Positions 1 to 7,888 of a DNA stretch of 64,000 bases are shown here, piece by piece. How positions within the stretch are numbered: position 1 is the first letter of the stretch; each line of letters begins with the position of its first letter. The notes under the pieces were generated by a model. It was not told the DNA's origin. It worked only from the letters and a program-made list of their open reading frames with translations, and did no database searches. The stretch comes from Rhizobiaceae bacterium (GTDB lineage Bacteria; Pseudomonadota; Alphaproteobacteria; Rhizobiales; Rhizobiaceae), in contig JACVCH010000009.1 in assembly GCA_016742175.1 (NCBI GenBank), positions 1 to 64,000 of the forward strand. The letters are read 5' to 3'. The position numbers were made by a program, and so were the translations under genes.

Positions 1-100
1 CGGCCGGCGCGCGTTACGGGGGCGCCGCGCGGGGGGGTGGCGCGGGGGCGGGGCGCTAGAAACGAGGCCCCCCACCTGGTCCCCGCCCGCCCCCCCCCCC
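1..100. other. Probable low-quality contig-end sequence
   Basis: This stretch consists of long runs of G and then C, including a run of about fourteen C around 87-101, with almost no A or T. The acetoacetyl-CoA synthetase reading frame is recognisable from about 101 onward, but upstream of that the same frame no longer gives a sensible protein although it stays open. This looks like an assembly or basecalling artefact at a contig edge and not like biology. The region should not be used for annotation. Confidence 0.6.
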
Positions 101-277
101 CGCCACGTCCCGGCCCGCATCGTCGAGGTCGCGGACATCCCGCGCACCAAGTCCGGCAAGATCACGGAACTCGCTGTGCGCGACATCGTCCACGGCCGCG
201 CGGTCAAGAACCAGGAAGCCCTCGCCAATCCCGAGGCGCTCGACCTCTACCGCGACCTGCCGGCCCTGCGCACCTGA
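101..277 (+). CDS. Acetoacetyl-CoA synthetase, C-terminal fragment
   Basis: Only the last ~58 residues of this acyl-adenylate-forming enzyme are in the window; it ends at the TGA at 275-277. The fragment reads [20 protein letters not shown] and continues [13 protein letters not shown], which is the C-terminal subdomain signature of acetoacetyl-CoA synthetases, including the conserved lysine of the TKSGK motif that adenylate-forming enzymes use in the first half-reaction. The enzyme activates acetoacetate to acetoacetyl-CoA and in rhizobia serves polyhydroxybutyrate turnover, which fits loosely with the phasin gene 7 kb away. The 5' part is missing, and the sequence before base 101 is not trustworthy. 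Confidence 0.85.
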   Translation, partial: RHVPARIVEVADIPRTKSGKITELAVRDIVHGRAVKNQEALANPEALDLYRDLPALRT

Positions 278-467
278 CGATGGTTAAGCAATCGTAGCGG
301 CGAAATTTACCGCATCTGCAACGTGCCTAGCATTCGGTAAAAATGTCTCCACCGCGGCAAGGTTTCGTTAAGGGTTGCCGCGCAATGGTGAGGGCAACTT
401 GAGACAAAGGCGCGCCCCACTGGCTGCGCGGCTCCGCTTCAAGTCCCTGTGTGACAAAAATTCCGTA

Positions 468-493
468 GCGCCCCTTTTCGGGGCGCTTTTTTT
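468..493 (+). terminator. Rho-independent terminator
   Basis: A GCGCCCC / GGGGCGC stem with a short T-rich loop is followed by seven T. It lies about 190 bases after the acetoacetyl-CoA synthetase stop. Bases 278-467 hold no convincing gene; the transcript could carry a 3' untranslated region or a small RNA of up to ~150 nt, but I see no clear promoter. The rest of the gap up to 590 holds only the repeat at 514-551. Confidence 0.8.
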
Positions 494-513
494 GTCTGCA
501 CGCCCACGCCGCT

Positions 514-551
514 GCCGTCATTCCTGTGCTTGTCACAGGAATCCAGGCCTC
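514..551 (+). repeat. Palindromic intergenic repeat, family 1 (copy 1)
   Basis: The core is ATTCCTGTG, a short loop CTTGT, then CACAGGAAT, followed by CCAGGCCTC. Two further copies lie at 50625-50659 (inverted) and 50714-50752. All three are intergenic, as expected for a dispersed palindromic element of Rhizobiales genomes. Confidence 0.8.
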
Positions 552-590
552 GCCATATCCTCCGGCAGTTCAATCAAGGTTGGCCACCCC

Positions 591-2297
591 TCACATCATC
601 GCTTCCCGATCCCGCGCCAATGCCCGCGACAGCAGCACCACCGGGATCAGCGACGTCACGATGATCAGCAGCGCCGCCACCGCCCCATCCTCCGGACGCC
701 CCCGCGAGGCGTTCTCGTAGACATGCGTCGCCAGCGTGTTGAAGCCGAACGGGCGCAGGAGGATCGTCGCCGACAATTCCTTGATCGTGTCGACGAAGAC
801 CAGCACGGCCGCCGTCAGGATCGCGGGGCCGAGGAGCGGCAGGATCACCGCGCGTGCGCTCTGGCCGGGCGTGCGCCCGAGGCTGCGCGCCGCCTCGTCG
901 ATGTTGGGCGGCAGCTTTTCCAGCCCCGAGCGGATCGACCCTTCGGCGAGCGCCAGGAACCGGATCGAGCAGACCAGCACCACCGCCGCCGCCGACCCGG
1001 TCAGAAGCAACCCGGTCGAGATACCGAACGCATCGCGCATCACCGCGTCGAGCGCATTGTCGAAACGGGCGAGCGCGAACAGAAGTCCGAGCCCCATCAC
1101 GGTCCCTGGCAGCGCATAGCCGACCATCGCGAATCGCGTCAGCCCGGTCACCAGATGCGAACGCGCCAGTCGCGCTGCCTGGATGAGAACGAGCGCGATG
1201 AGGATGGTGATGATGGCCGTCGCCGTCGCCGTCAGGATCGAGTTGGTCAGTGCGCGCATCAGCGCCGGATCGGCGAATTGCTGCAGGCGCCGCGAGGCGT
1301 AGTCGCCGAAGACGTAGAGCGGGATGCCGAAGCCGGCCGCGACCGGCAGCGCGGCGGCAAGCGTCGCGAGCCCGCCCTTGATGCCCGAAAGCTTCACGCG
1401 CGGCGGCTTCGCCTTCATCTGCGTCGCGCGCATCGCGTGGTAGCGCTGGCGCCGCCGCGCCCATTGCTCGGCCATCAGGAGCGCGAAGACGATGACGAGC
1501 ATGATCATCGCGATCTGCGCGGCGCCTTCGAGGCTGCCCCGGTTGAGCCAGGTGGAGAAGACGGACAGCGTCAGCGTGCGCACGCCGAGATATTCCGACG
1601 CGCCGATGTCGTTCAGCGTCTCCATCAGAACGAGCGCCACGCCGGCCGCGATCGCCGGCCGCGAGATCGGCAGCAGGATTTTCCGGAACACCTTGCCCGG
1701 CCGCGCGCCCAGCGTGCGCGCCACGTCGGCGATGTTGCGGCCCTGCATGATGAAGACGACGCGCGTCGTCAGGTACACGTAGGGGAACAGCACGGCCGAA
1801 AGCACGATCGCCGCGCCCGTCGTTGAGCGGATGTCGGGAAACCAGTAATCGTGCGTGGTCGCAAAGCCAAACATGTCGCGGATCGCGGTCTGCACCGGCC
1901 CGGTGAAATGGAAGAACTCGCCGAACGCGTAGGCCGCCAGATAGGGCGGCACGGCAAGCGGCAGGACGAGCGCCCAGGCAAGCATCCGCCGCAGCGGAAA
2001 GTCGTAGGCGACGACGAGCCAGGCCGTCGTCACGCCGATCGACGCCGTCCCGAACGCCACCAGCGCCATCAGCCACAGCGTCGTTCCCGCCGCGCGCGGC
2101 AGCACGAAATTGACCAGATGCGGCCAGTCGTCGCCGCTGCCCGAAAGCGCGATGCCGGCAAGTGTCAAAACCGGCAGCAGCACGATCGCCGCGACGAGCG
2201 CGCTCAAGGCCAGCGCCAGCGGATGGCGCTGCCGCCGCGCGCGCGGCGCGGCGGGCGGGATGGCGGCGGTCCTGTCGATCAGAAGCTGGTCGGTCAC
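591..2297 (-). CDS. Iron(III) ABC transporter permease, FbpB-like
   Basis: This 568-residue integral membrane protein is a fused double permease: two homologous halves, each with about six membrane segments, and each with an EAA loop that contacts the ATPase (one reading ARTLGARPGKVFRKILLP near residue 195, the other EAARSLGRTPGQSARAV near residue 470). This is the FbpB/SfuB/ThiP arrangement that moves substrate from a periplasmic binding protein into the cytoplasm. It starts with GTG (translated as Met) and follows the binding-protein gene by 75 bases, so the two form an operon. No ATPase gene follows: the permease is the last gene before a repeat and the oppositely oriented acetoacetyl-CoA synthetase. 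The FbpC-type ATPase must be elsewhere. Thiamine or another substrate is possible, but the iron-type binding protein and the upstream iron box favour iron. Confidence 0.88.
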   Translation of the reverse strand: MTDQLLIDRTAAIPPAAPRARRQRHPLALALSALVAAIVLLPVLTLAGIALSGSGDDWPHLVNFVLPRAAGTTLWLMALVAFGTASIGVTTAWLVVAYDFPLRRMLAWALVLPLAVPPYLAAYAFGEFFHFTGPVQTAIRDMFGFATTHDYWFPDIRSTTGAAIVLSAVLFPYVYLTTRVVFIMQGRNIADVARTLGARPGKVFRKILLPISRPAIAAGVALVLMETLNDIGASEYLGVRTLTLSVFSTWLNRGSLEGAAQIAMIMLVIVFALLMAEQWARRRQRYHAMRATQMKAKPPRVKLSGIKGGLATLAAALPVAAGFGIPLYVFGDYASRRLQQFADPALMRALTNSILTATATAIITILIALVLIQAARLARSHLVTGLTRFAMVGYALPGTVMGLGLLFALARFDNALDAVMRDAFGISTGLLLTGSAAAVVLVCSIRFLALAEGSIRSGLEKLPPNIDEAARSLGRTPGQSARAVILPLLGPAILTAAVLVFVDTIKELSATILLRPFGFNTLATHVYENASRGRPEDGAVAALLIIVTSLIPVVLLSRALARDREAMM

Positions 2298-2323
2298 GAA
2301 GCGCTCATCGGAAAAACGGCGAA

Positions 2324-2347
2324 GGCCGATCCGCTGCCGGACCGGCC
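2324..2347 (-). promoter_or_regulatory. Intercistronic hairpin between binding-protein and permease genes
   Basis: The sequence GGCCGATCC, loop GCTGCC, GGACCGGCC forms a 9-bp stem with one A-C mismatch. There is no T-tract. Hairpins in this position of ABC operons commonly protect the upstream mRNA and lower permease expression relative to the binding protein; that role is inferred. Confidence 0.5.
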
Positions 2348-2372
2348 TGAACGTCAGTTCTGGACGCGAGCT

Positions 2373-3431
2373 TTACGAGCTCGGGCCATCGTCGAGGCCA
2401 ACGCGATCCACCATTTCGGAAGCGGCGCGGCGGTTTGCGGCGATGTCGGTCAGCGGCAGCGTGTCGGCGTTGAGCTCGCCGAAGGACTGCACGTCCGCGC
2501 TCGCCTCGACGCCTTCCTTGACCGGATACTCGTAGACCTCGGCCGCGTAGATTTCCTGCGCCGCATCGGAGGAAAGGAAGCGCATCAGCTCGACGGCCTC
2601 GTCCTTGTTCGGTGCGTTCTTGGCGAGCGCCATGCCGGAGACGTTGACGTGCGTGCCCGAATCCTCGTCGATGGTCGGGAAGATCACGCGGATGGCGTTC
2701 GCCCAGTCCTTCTGCTCCGGCTCTTCCTCATTGTTCATCATGAGGCCGACATAATAGGTGTTGCCGAGCGCAAGGTCGCATTCGCCGGCCATGATGTTCT
2801 GGGCCTGGTTGCGATCGCCGCCATCGGGCGCGCGCGACAGGTTCTCCTTGAGGCCCTTCATCCATTCCTCGGTCTTTTCCTCGCCCCAATGGGCGATCAG
2901 CGAGGCGAAGAGCGCGATGTTGTAGTCGTGCTGACCCGAGCGGATGCAGATCTTGCCCTTCCACTTCGGGTCGGCGAGGTCGGCATAGGAGATCGCCTCG
3001 TCCGCGACGCGGTCCGTCGAAGCCCAGATCACGCGGCCGCGGCGGGTGACGCCGAACCAGTGGCCTTCCGCATCGCGGTATTCAGCCGGAATGTTGGCGT
3101 CGATCGTCTCGTCTTCCAGCGCCTGCGTCACGCCCTTGTCCTTCGCCGCCTGCAGGCGGGCGATGTCGACGGTGAGGATGACGTCGGCCGGCGAGTTCGT
3201 GCCTTCGGCCGCGATGCGGTCCTCGAGCCCCTTGTCGAGGAACAGGACTTCGGTCGCGATGCCGGTCTCTTCGGTGAAGGCGTCGAGCACCGGCTTGATC
3301 AGGTCGGGCTGGCGATAGGAATAGATGTTGACGGTTTCCTGCGCGAGCGCCAGCGGCGCTGCCAGCATGGTTCCGGCAAGGGCGGCGGCTGCGAAGGCCG
3401 CCTGGCGCGGCAGCATCGACTGCAAATTCAT
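2373..3431 (-). CDS. Iron(III) ABC transporter periplasmic binding protein, FbpA-like
   Basis: A 352-residue exported protein. The start at 3431 is chosen because an SD-like CGGAGGA lies 8-9 bases upstream and because it opens directly into a signal peptide (n-region with one Arg, a long Ala-rich core, cleavage after PLALA before QETVNIYSYRQ). Longer in-frame starts up to 3524 would bury the signal peptide. The mature protein has the class F/FbpA ferric-binding fold signatures: the NIYSYRQ opening, AEGTNSPADV, and a TYYVG tyrosine pair near residue 226 that coordinates Fe(III) in this family. It would hand iron to the permease encoded downstream. An Irr-type iron control element lies about 120 bases upstream, so iron-dependent transcription is likely. 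Confidence 0.9.
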   Translation of the reverse strand: MNLQSMLPRQAAFAAAALAGTMLAAPLALAQETVNIYSYRQPDLIKPVLDAFTEETGIATEVLFLDKGLEDRIAAEGTNSPADVILTVDIARLQAAKDKGVTQALEDETIDANIPAEYRDAEGHWFGVTRRGRVIWASTDRVADEAISYADLADPKWKGKICIRSGQHDYNIALFASLIAHWGEEKTEEWMKGLKENLSRAPDGGDRNQAQNIMAGECDLALGNTYYVGLMMNNEEEPEQKDWANAIRVIFPTIDEDSGTHVNVSGMALAKNAPNKDEAVELMRFLSSDAAQEIYAAEVYEYPVKEGVEASADVQSFGELNADTLPLTDIAANRRAASEMVDRVGLDDGPSS

Positions 3432-3549
3432 TTGGGTGTCCTCCGAGAAAAAGGATTGCCTGGGCGCAGGCATCGTCAAGCGCGCCAGTGCCTTGTCTTT
3501 GTTAAATCGGAGCGAACTAGTCAAGTTATTTCGCGAGGGCGATCAATAA

Positions 3550-3566
3550 GTTAGAACGATTCTAAA
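3550..3566. promoter_or_regulatory. Iron control element (ICE/Irr box)
   Basis: The 17-mer GTTAGAACGATTCTAAA is a near-perfect match to the ICE consensus TTTAGAA-N3-TTCTAAA bound by Irr in Rhizobiales. It sits immediately downstream of the histidine kinase stop codon and ~120 bases upstream of the iron-binding protein gene, both transcribed leftward, so the natural target is the fbpAB-like operon. Irr binding is inferred from the sequence match. Confidence 0.7.
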
Positions 3567-6500
3567 CTAATCCGCCAGCACCCGGGTCGGCGGAAAATCG
3601 ATCTCGACCAGCGTGCCTTCGCCCGGCTTGGAACTGATCGCAAAGCGCGCCCGGTTGGCCTCCACCATCGCCTTGGTCAGCGGCAGGCCGAGCCCGGTCC
3701 CCTCGCGGTGGCTGCGCTTCAGCGCATTGACGCGCTTGAACGGCTTCAGCGCCTGGTCGATCTCGGACGCGGTCATGCCGATACCGGTGTCGCGCACGCG
3801 AATGGCGATGCCGCCATCGGGCTCGAGCGCCGTCGACAGGATCACCTGTCCGCCCGCCGGCGTGTAGCGCACCGCGTTGGACAGGAGGTTGAGCGCGATC
3901 TGCTTGATCGAGCGCAGATCGGCGACCACCTCCGGCAGGCGCGAGGCGAAGGAGGAGCGGATGATGACGCGCTCGCGGTTCGCCTGCGGCTGCATCATCG
4001 CGACGGCCTCGCCCAGCACCTCGTTCAGCGACACCGCCTCGTAGTTCATCTCCTGCTCGCCCGCCTCGATCTTCGAGATGTCGAGGAGGTCGTTGACGAG
4101 GTCGAGCACGTGATTGCCCGAGCGGCTGATGTCGCGCAGATAGTCGCGGTAGCGCTCGGTGCCGATCGGCCCGAAGCTCTCGTTGATGATGAGTTCGGAA
4201 AAGCCGATGATGGCGTTCAGCGGCGTGCGGATCTCGTGGCTGATGCGGGCGAGGAACTCGCTCTTCTGCGAGGAGGCGCGCTCGGCCTCGGCGCGCGCCT
4301 GCGTCAGTTCCTCCTCGGCGCGCTTCCAGTGGGTGATGTCGCGCAGCACCGCGCAATAGCCGCCATCCTGCGGCAGGCGCCCGATGGTCATGAACAGCGG
4401 AATGAACCCGCCTTCCGCCTCGCGCCCGATCACCTCGCGCCCGTCATTCATCACCGAAGCGACGCCCTTGCGGGCGATCCGCTCGACATAGTCTTGCGCC
4501 GTGCGCTGGCTCTCGATGGCGAAGAGTTCGCGGAACGGCCGCCCCTCGATGGCATCTGAGTTAAAGCCGAACAGCGCCTCGGCGGGCTTCGAGATCGAGC
4601 GGACCGCAAAGTCGTTGTCGATCAGGATCACGCCGTCCGTCGCCGTGTCGATGATGGTCTGGAATTCGGCGAGCCGCGCGCGCAATTCCTCGCCATCATC
4701 GAATTCGTCCGCAGCCGGCACCGGTTCGGCTTGCGGCTGCGGCAGCAGCGTCAGCATCAGCGCCTTGCCGCCATGCCAGGGGATCGAGTGCAGATGCGCC
4801 CTGACCGGCACTTCCGCCCCGTCGGCGCGCTTCAGCGACAGGATGCCGTCTTCCCCGTCGTCGCAATCCTCGAACAGTGCGTCGAGCCCGCCGGCCTGCG
4901 TGAACGCATCGAGCGAAGCAAAGCCCGTCAGGTCGAAGAAGGCGTGGTTGGCCAGATGCAGCACCTCTCCCGAATGGATCAGCGTCGCCACCGGCAGATG
5001 GTCGATCAGCCGGTCCTCTACGCTCTCGTCCGCGCTCGCCCGCGGCGCGAAGGCCGACGGCAGGAAGTGGATGCTGGCCGGCGCGGGCCGCTCGTCCTTC
5101 GCCTCGACAGGGGCCTCCAGCGGCTCGGCGTCCCCCGCCTTCGCGTCGGTCAGCCGCACCACATTGTCGGCCGCGTCGATCCGGTCCGCGTCGATTTCGG
5201 TTTCGGACGCTTCGGCCTCGGCAAACCGCGCGCGCTCCTGCGCCTGCCGCTCCGCCTCGGCCATCGCATCGACGGGCGCCTCCGTCTCCTCGTCGCCGAT
5301 CTGCTTCTTCAGCTTGGTGCCGATTTCCTGGAACGTCTGGCGGTCGCCGGGCGAAAGCGTCTTGCCGTTCGTCCCCGGGCGCACATCGTCGAGCCGCACG
5401 ACCTTGTCGCTCGCGCGTCGCCCGAAATCCGGCAGGCCCGCCAGCACCGGCGTCTCGCCCTGGAACGGATCGTCGGGGTCGACGGGCTGCGGCTGCTTCG
5501 GGCTCATCAGCGCGAGGCCCAGTTCGTCCGGGTCGGCGACGGCATCGGCCATGCGCGCGACGCCGAAGCCGCGAAATCCTTCGAACATGCGCTCGCGGTC
5601 GTAGACGGGCAGGGCGGCGAGGTCCACCGGCACCTTCAGCGCATGCCCCTCGACCGGCCAAAGCACGGTGCGTCCCGACCACGTGTCGCGCCGGTCGAGC
5701 AGCGCCGCGATCTCCTCGTTGAGGTCGAAGCCGAACACGGTCGCCACGTCGCGGAACGAACGCCCGATCACGTCGGCGGCGTTGGCGCCGACGGCGTCGA
5801 TGAATTCCGGCGAGACCTGCGCGAACCGCCCGCTCGCATCCGTGCGCCAGACGAAGCGGATCGGCTGCGTCGGCAGCGCACGGGGTGCGTCGTCCGTTTG
5901 CGGCGTGGGGGCAGGGGCCGCATCCGCCTCGTCGACGGCGGACGTCACCTCTTCCATCACGATCTCTTCCGGCTCCGCCTCGGCGACGGCCTCCTGCGGC
6001 AACGCCGGCTGTTCGTCCGCAATCTCGGGCGCGGCCGGCACATCCTTTTCGTCCGCATCGACCTCGTTCGAGGTCAGAAGCAGATGGAGTGCCGGCTCGT
6101 CGGTCAGCCGCGCGAAGCCCACCGGCAGCGTGCCGCCTTCCACGGTCACGAGCTTCTTCACCAGCCGGTCATGCTCGCGCGAAACGTCCTCGACCAGCGT
6201 CCAGAGCGCCGTGCGCCCGAGCCCCAGCCGGTCGAACCCAGCGGTCGATGCGGTCACCGCGCCATCGGCGCTGACGAGCGCGGCGGCATAGCCCGCCTCG
6301 GCGATGCCCGCGATCGTCGCCTGCGCCCGCGCCGCGCCGCGCGTGCCGGCAAGAGCCAGCAGGATCGCCAGTTCCCCGCGCGGCAGGCGGATTTGCGCCG
6401 CCTGGAAGGTCGTCATGCGGCTTGCTATGCCCTGCGCCAGCCGAAGCGAAACGGCGCGCTCGGCCCCGATCCGCGGGAAACCCGAGAGCGAGGCGATCTG

Positions 6501-6707
6501 CCGCCGCGACTGAACCGAGAGCCCCGCCGCGCTGTCCATCGCGCTTTCGATGTCGCCATGGCCGAACAGCGCCGCGCCGGGCCCGTTCGCCCAGATCACG
6601 CGTTCGAGGTCGGGCGCCAGCAGGACGAGCGCCTCGCCGCGCGCAAACCGCTCGCGCACGCCCCCGAGTACGGCGATGTCGATGAAGGAGTAGGTCGCGG
6701 CCGTCAT
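3567..6707 (-). CDS. pdhS: PdhS-type cytosolic PAS sensor histidine kinase
   Basis: A 1046-residue protein without a signal peptide or clear membrane segments. The ATG at 6707 is chosen because an AGGAAACC SD precedes it; the frame stays open further upstream but into non-coding sequence. The order is an N-terminal PAS-like region, a long acidic Ala/Glu/Pro-rich linker (about 280-620), further PAS domains (about 330-460 and 650-790), a HisKA dimerisation domain with the phospho-acceptor His at about residue 824 (RISHEIRTPLNAIIGFSE), and a HATPase domain with DTGIGM and GTGLGLPL. The DHp sequence, including the FGPIG and DLLDISKIEAG stretches, is of the PleC/DivJ/PdhS type, which in Brucella and rhizobia controls the response regulator DivK and through it CtrA. 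A CtrA-type box 60 bases upstream suggests feedback control. Brucella PdhS has a similar length (~1035 aa). Confidence 0.82.
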   Translation of the reverse strand: MTAATYSFIDIAVLGGVRERFARGEALVLLAPDLERVIWANGPGAALFGHGDIESAMDSAAGLSVQSRRQIASLSGFPRIGAERAVSLRLAQGIASRMTTFQAAQIRLPRGELAILLALAGTRGAARAQATIAGIAEAGYAAALVSADGAVTASTAGFDRLGLGRTALWTLVEDVSREHDRLVKKLVTVEGGTLPVGFARLTDEPALHLLLTSNEVDADEKDVPAAPEIADEQPALPQEAVAEAEPEEIVMEEVTSAVDEADAAPAPTPQTDDAPRALPTQPIRFVWRTDASGRFAQVSPEFIDAVGANAADVIGRSFRDVATVFGFDLNEEIAALLDRRDTWSGRTVLWPVEGHALKVPVDLAALPVYDRERMFEGFRGFGVARMADAVADPDELGLALMSPKQPQPVDPDDPFQGETPVLAGLPDFGRRASDKVVRLDDVRPGTNGKTLSPGDRQTFQEIGTKLKKQIGDEETEAPVDAMAEAERQAQERARFAEAEASETEIDADRIDAADNVVRLTDAKAGDAEPLEAPVEAKDERPAPASIHFLPSAFAPRASADESVEDRLIDHLPVATLIHSGEVLHLANHAFFDLTGFASLDAFTQAGGLDALFEDCDDGEDGILSLKRADGAEVPVRAHLHSIPWHGGKALMLTLLPQPQAEPVPAADEFDDGEELRARLAEFQTIIDTATDGVILIDNDFAVRSISKPAEALFGFNSDAIEGRPFRELFAIESQRTAQDYVERIARKGVASVMNDGREVIGREAEGGFIPLFMTIGRLPQDGGYCAVLRDITHWKRAEEELTQARAEAERASSQKSEFLARISHEIRTPLNAIIGFSELIINESFGPIGTERYRDYLRDISRSGNHVLDLVNDLLDISKIEAGEQEMNYEAVSLNEVLGEAVAMMQPQANRERVIIRSSFASRLPEVVADLRSIKQIALNLLSNAVRYTPAGGQVILSTALEPDGGIAIRVRDTGIGMTASEIDQALKPFKRVNALKRSHREGTGLGLPLTKAMVEANRARFAISSKPGEGTLVEIDFPPTRVLAD

Positions 6708-6766
6708 CGGTTTCCTGTGCTCGCGGGGTTGGGCCCCCAACTGTGATCGTCGCGGATTCGCTCCGC

Positions 6767-6781
6767 TTAACCCTTCGTTAA
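6767..6781. promoter_or_regulatory. CtrA-type binding box upstream of pdhS
   Basis: TTAACCCTTCGTTAA is an exact TTAA-N7-TTAA, the core CtrA consensus of alphaproteobacteria. It lies 60 bases upstream of the pdhS start and ~110 bases upstream of the proposed phasin promoter, so it could act on either divergent gene. Confidence 0.6.
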
Positions 6782-6889
6782 TAAAAGCGGATCGGCTCTG
6801 CGTCCACAATCCGCACGCTTCACCGTCCATTCGTTTGGCGAAATGGTTAATCCGCGGGCAGGTTTCTTCCGCAACGCACGCGCTGCATA

Positions 6890-6918
6890 TTGCATTGCAC
6901 AAAATACCGCTGTATAAC
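6890..6918 (+). promoter_or_regulatory. Candidate sigma-70 promoter of the phasin gene
   Basis: TTGCAT, a 17-base spacer, and TATAAC resemble a housekeeping -35/-10 pair. They lie about 70 bases upstream of the phasin ATG, giving a plausible leader. Confidence 0.45.
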
Positions 6919-6986
6919 GCCCGGAACAAACCAGCGGCCTTCGATGCGACGGACCATGGCCGCACCAACCTGAAAAGGGACAGGGC

Positions 6987-7442
6987 ATGACCAAGACTGC
7001 TGCCAAGACCGCAGAGGCCATGGAAGCCGCTGCATTCGACGCCTCCAAGGCCACCGACCAGTTCCGCGCCTTCGCCGAGAACGGCATGGAACAGTCGAAG
7101 CAGGCTTACGACAAGCTTCGCTCCAACGCCGAATACGCCCAGAAGTCAATGGAATCGACCTTCGAGACCGCCAAGCAGGCTGGCACCGAAATGTCGAAGA
7201 AGTCGCTGTCGGCGATGCGCACGAATACCGAGCTCGGCTTCGCCCACATCGAGGCCCTGATGCAGGCCCGCTCGATCTCCGAGATCGTCGAGCTGCAGAC
7301 CGCCTTCGTGCGCAAGTCCATGGAACTCGCCATGGAACAGGCGCGCGACTTCCAGGCCGCCTCGACCAAGGCGACCGAAGAGGTGATGAAGCCGATGAAG
7401 GACGCTTTCGAGAAGTCCGTGAAGGAACTCGAAGCCGCCTGA
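6987..7442 (+). CDS. phaP: Phasin (polyhydroxyalkanoate granule-associated protein)
   Basis: This 151-residue Ala/Lys/Glu-rich protein is predicted to be almost entirely amphipathic helix. The middle (about residues 85-115: IEALMQARSISEIVELQTAF) matches the Phasin_2 family core that binds the surface of polyhydroxybutyrate granules. An AGGGACAGGGC SD precedes the ATG. It is monocistronic apart from the small RNA that begins ~20 bases after its stop. It would act in the cytoplasm, coating and sizing granules. Phasins of this length and composition are abundant in Hyphomicrobiales. Confidence 0.9.
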   Translation: MTKTAAKTAEAMEAAAFDASKATDQFRAFAENGMEQSKQAYDKLRSNAEYAQKSMESTFETAKQAGTEMSKKSLSAMRTNTELGFAHIEALMQARSISEIVELQTAFVRKSMELAMEQARDFQAASTKATEEVMKPMKDAFEKSVKELEAA

Positions 7443-7454
7443 CGCATTATTAAG

Positions 7455-7573
7455 CCAAGTTCCCCGGCGGGCGGAAACCTCCTCCCTTCCGCAGCCGGGC
7501 ACCGGAGCCGCCACCTCCTCCCGGCGGCATCCGGAAAATGGAAAGGCCGGGATCTCCTCCCCCCGGCCTTTTT
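7455..7573 (+). ncRNA. Small RNA with three CCTCCTCCC-loop hairpins
   Basis: Three hairpins follow each other: 7462-7499 (CCCCGGC..GGCGGAA stem), 7502-7534 (CCGGA-GCCGCC stem) and 7545-7568 (GGCCGGG / CCCGGCC), the last being a Rho-independent terminator with five T. Each exposes an ACCTCCTCCC or ATCTCCTCCC loop, an anti-Shine-Dalgarno sequence. Repeated CCUCCUCCC loops define known alphaproteobacterial sRNA families (the Rhodobacter CcsR/Cuckoo RNAs, and suhB/ar14 and MmgR/ar8 in rhizobia), which sequester or compete for ribosome binding sites; MmgR in Sinorhizobium controls polyhydroxybutyrate and phasin levels. Here the RNA begins ~20 bases after the phasin stop, so it may be processed from the phasin mRNA or start from an internal promoter. 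The 5' end is approximate. Confidence 0.8.
7545..7573 (+). terminator. Rho-independent terminator of the phasin/sRNA transcript
   Basis: A GGCCGGG / CCCGGCC stem with a CTCCTCCC loop and five T. It doubles as the third hairpin of the small RNA. Confidence 0.85.
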
Positions 7574-7752
7574 CCTATTCTAGGACTGCCCGATCCCACC
7601 GCGTCGCTTGACATTTGTCACGCCGATCCGGGATCGGGCAGCTTCCCTTCCGACAGGTCTTTTTGCGCGATACCCCCGCATTCGCGCTTGAAATCGCGCC
7701 TGAATGACCGTAATAGCCTGCCCAGCCAGTTGGTCGCGCACCAGATGGTCTT

Positions 7753-7829
7753 GCGGTTGTAGCTCAGTTGGTTAGAGCGCCGGATTGTGGATCCGGAGGT
7801 CGCTGGTTCGACCCCAGCCAACCGTACCA
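7753..7829 (+). tRNA. tRNA-His (GTG)
   Basis: A 77-base cloverleaf: acceptor GCGGTTG pairs with CAACCGT, the anticodon stem-loop CCGGA-TTGTGGA-TCCGG carries GTG, the T-loop is GGTTCGACC, and CCA is encoded. The base before position 1 is T and the discriminator is A, so there is no G-1/C73 identity pair. Loss of G-1 with A73 is a known alphaproteobacterial trait shared with their divergent HisRS. The 3' part is the phage attachment core. Confidence 0.95.
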
Positions 7830-7831
7830 TT
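7781..7831 (+). repeat. Left attachment core (51-bp direct repeat)
   Basis: Starts with CGGATTGTGG in the anticodon arm and runs through the encoded CCA plus TT. It is identical to 43229-43279. Here it is part of the intact tRNA, so the phage restored the gene on integration. Confidence 0.95.
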
Positions 7832-7888
7832 CAAAACCCCAATGAAATCAACGGATTGAGGCTTCCCCAGATTTGGGGATACCCCGCC

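Noticed and set aside
375-1826. Long plus-strand reading frame opposite the iron permease
   Set aside because: Arg/His/Gln-rich low-complexity translation on the antisense of a clear membrane protein gene; a high-GC shadow.
4731-6746. 671-codon plus-strand frame opposite the histidine kinase
   Set aside because: Antisense shadow; composition is Arg/Gly/Leu-rich with no domain, while the minus strand encodes a well-formed kinase.
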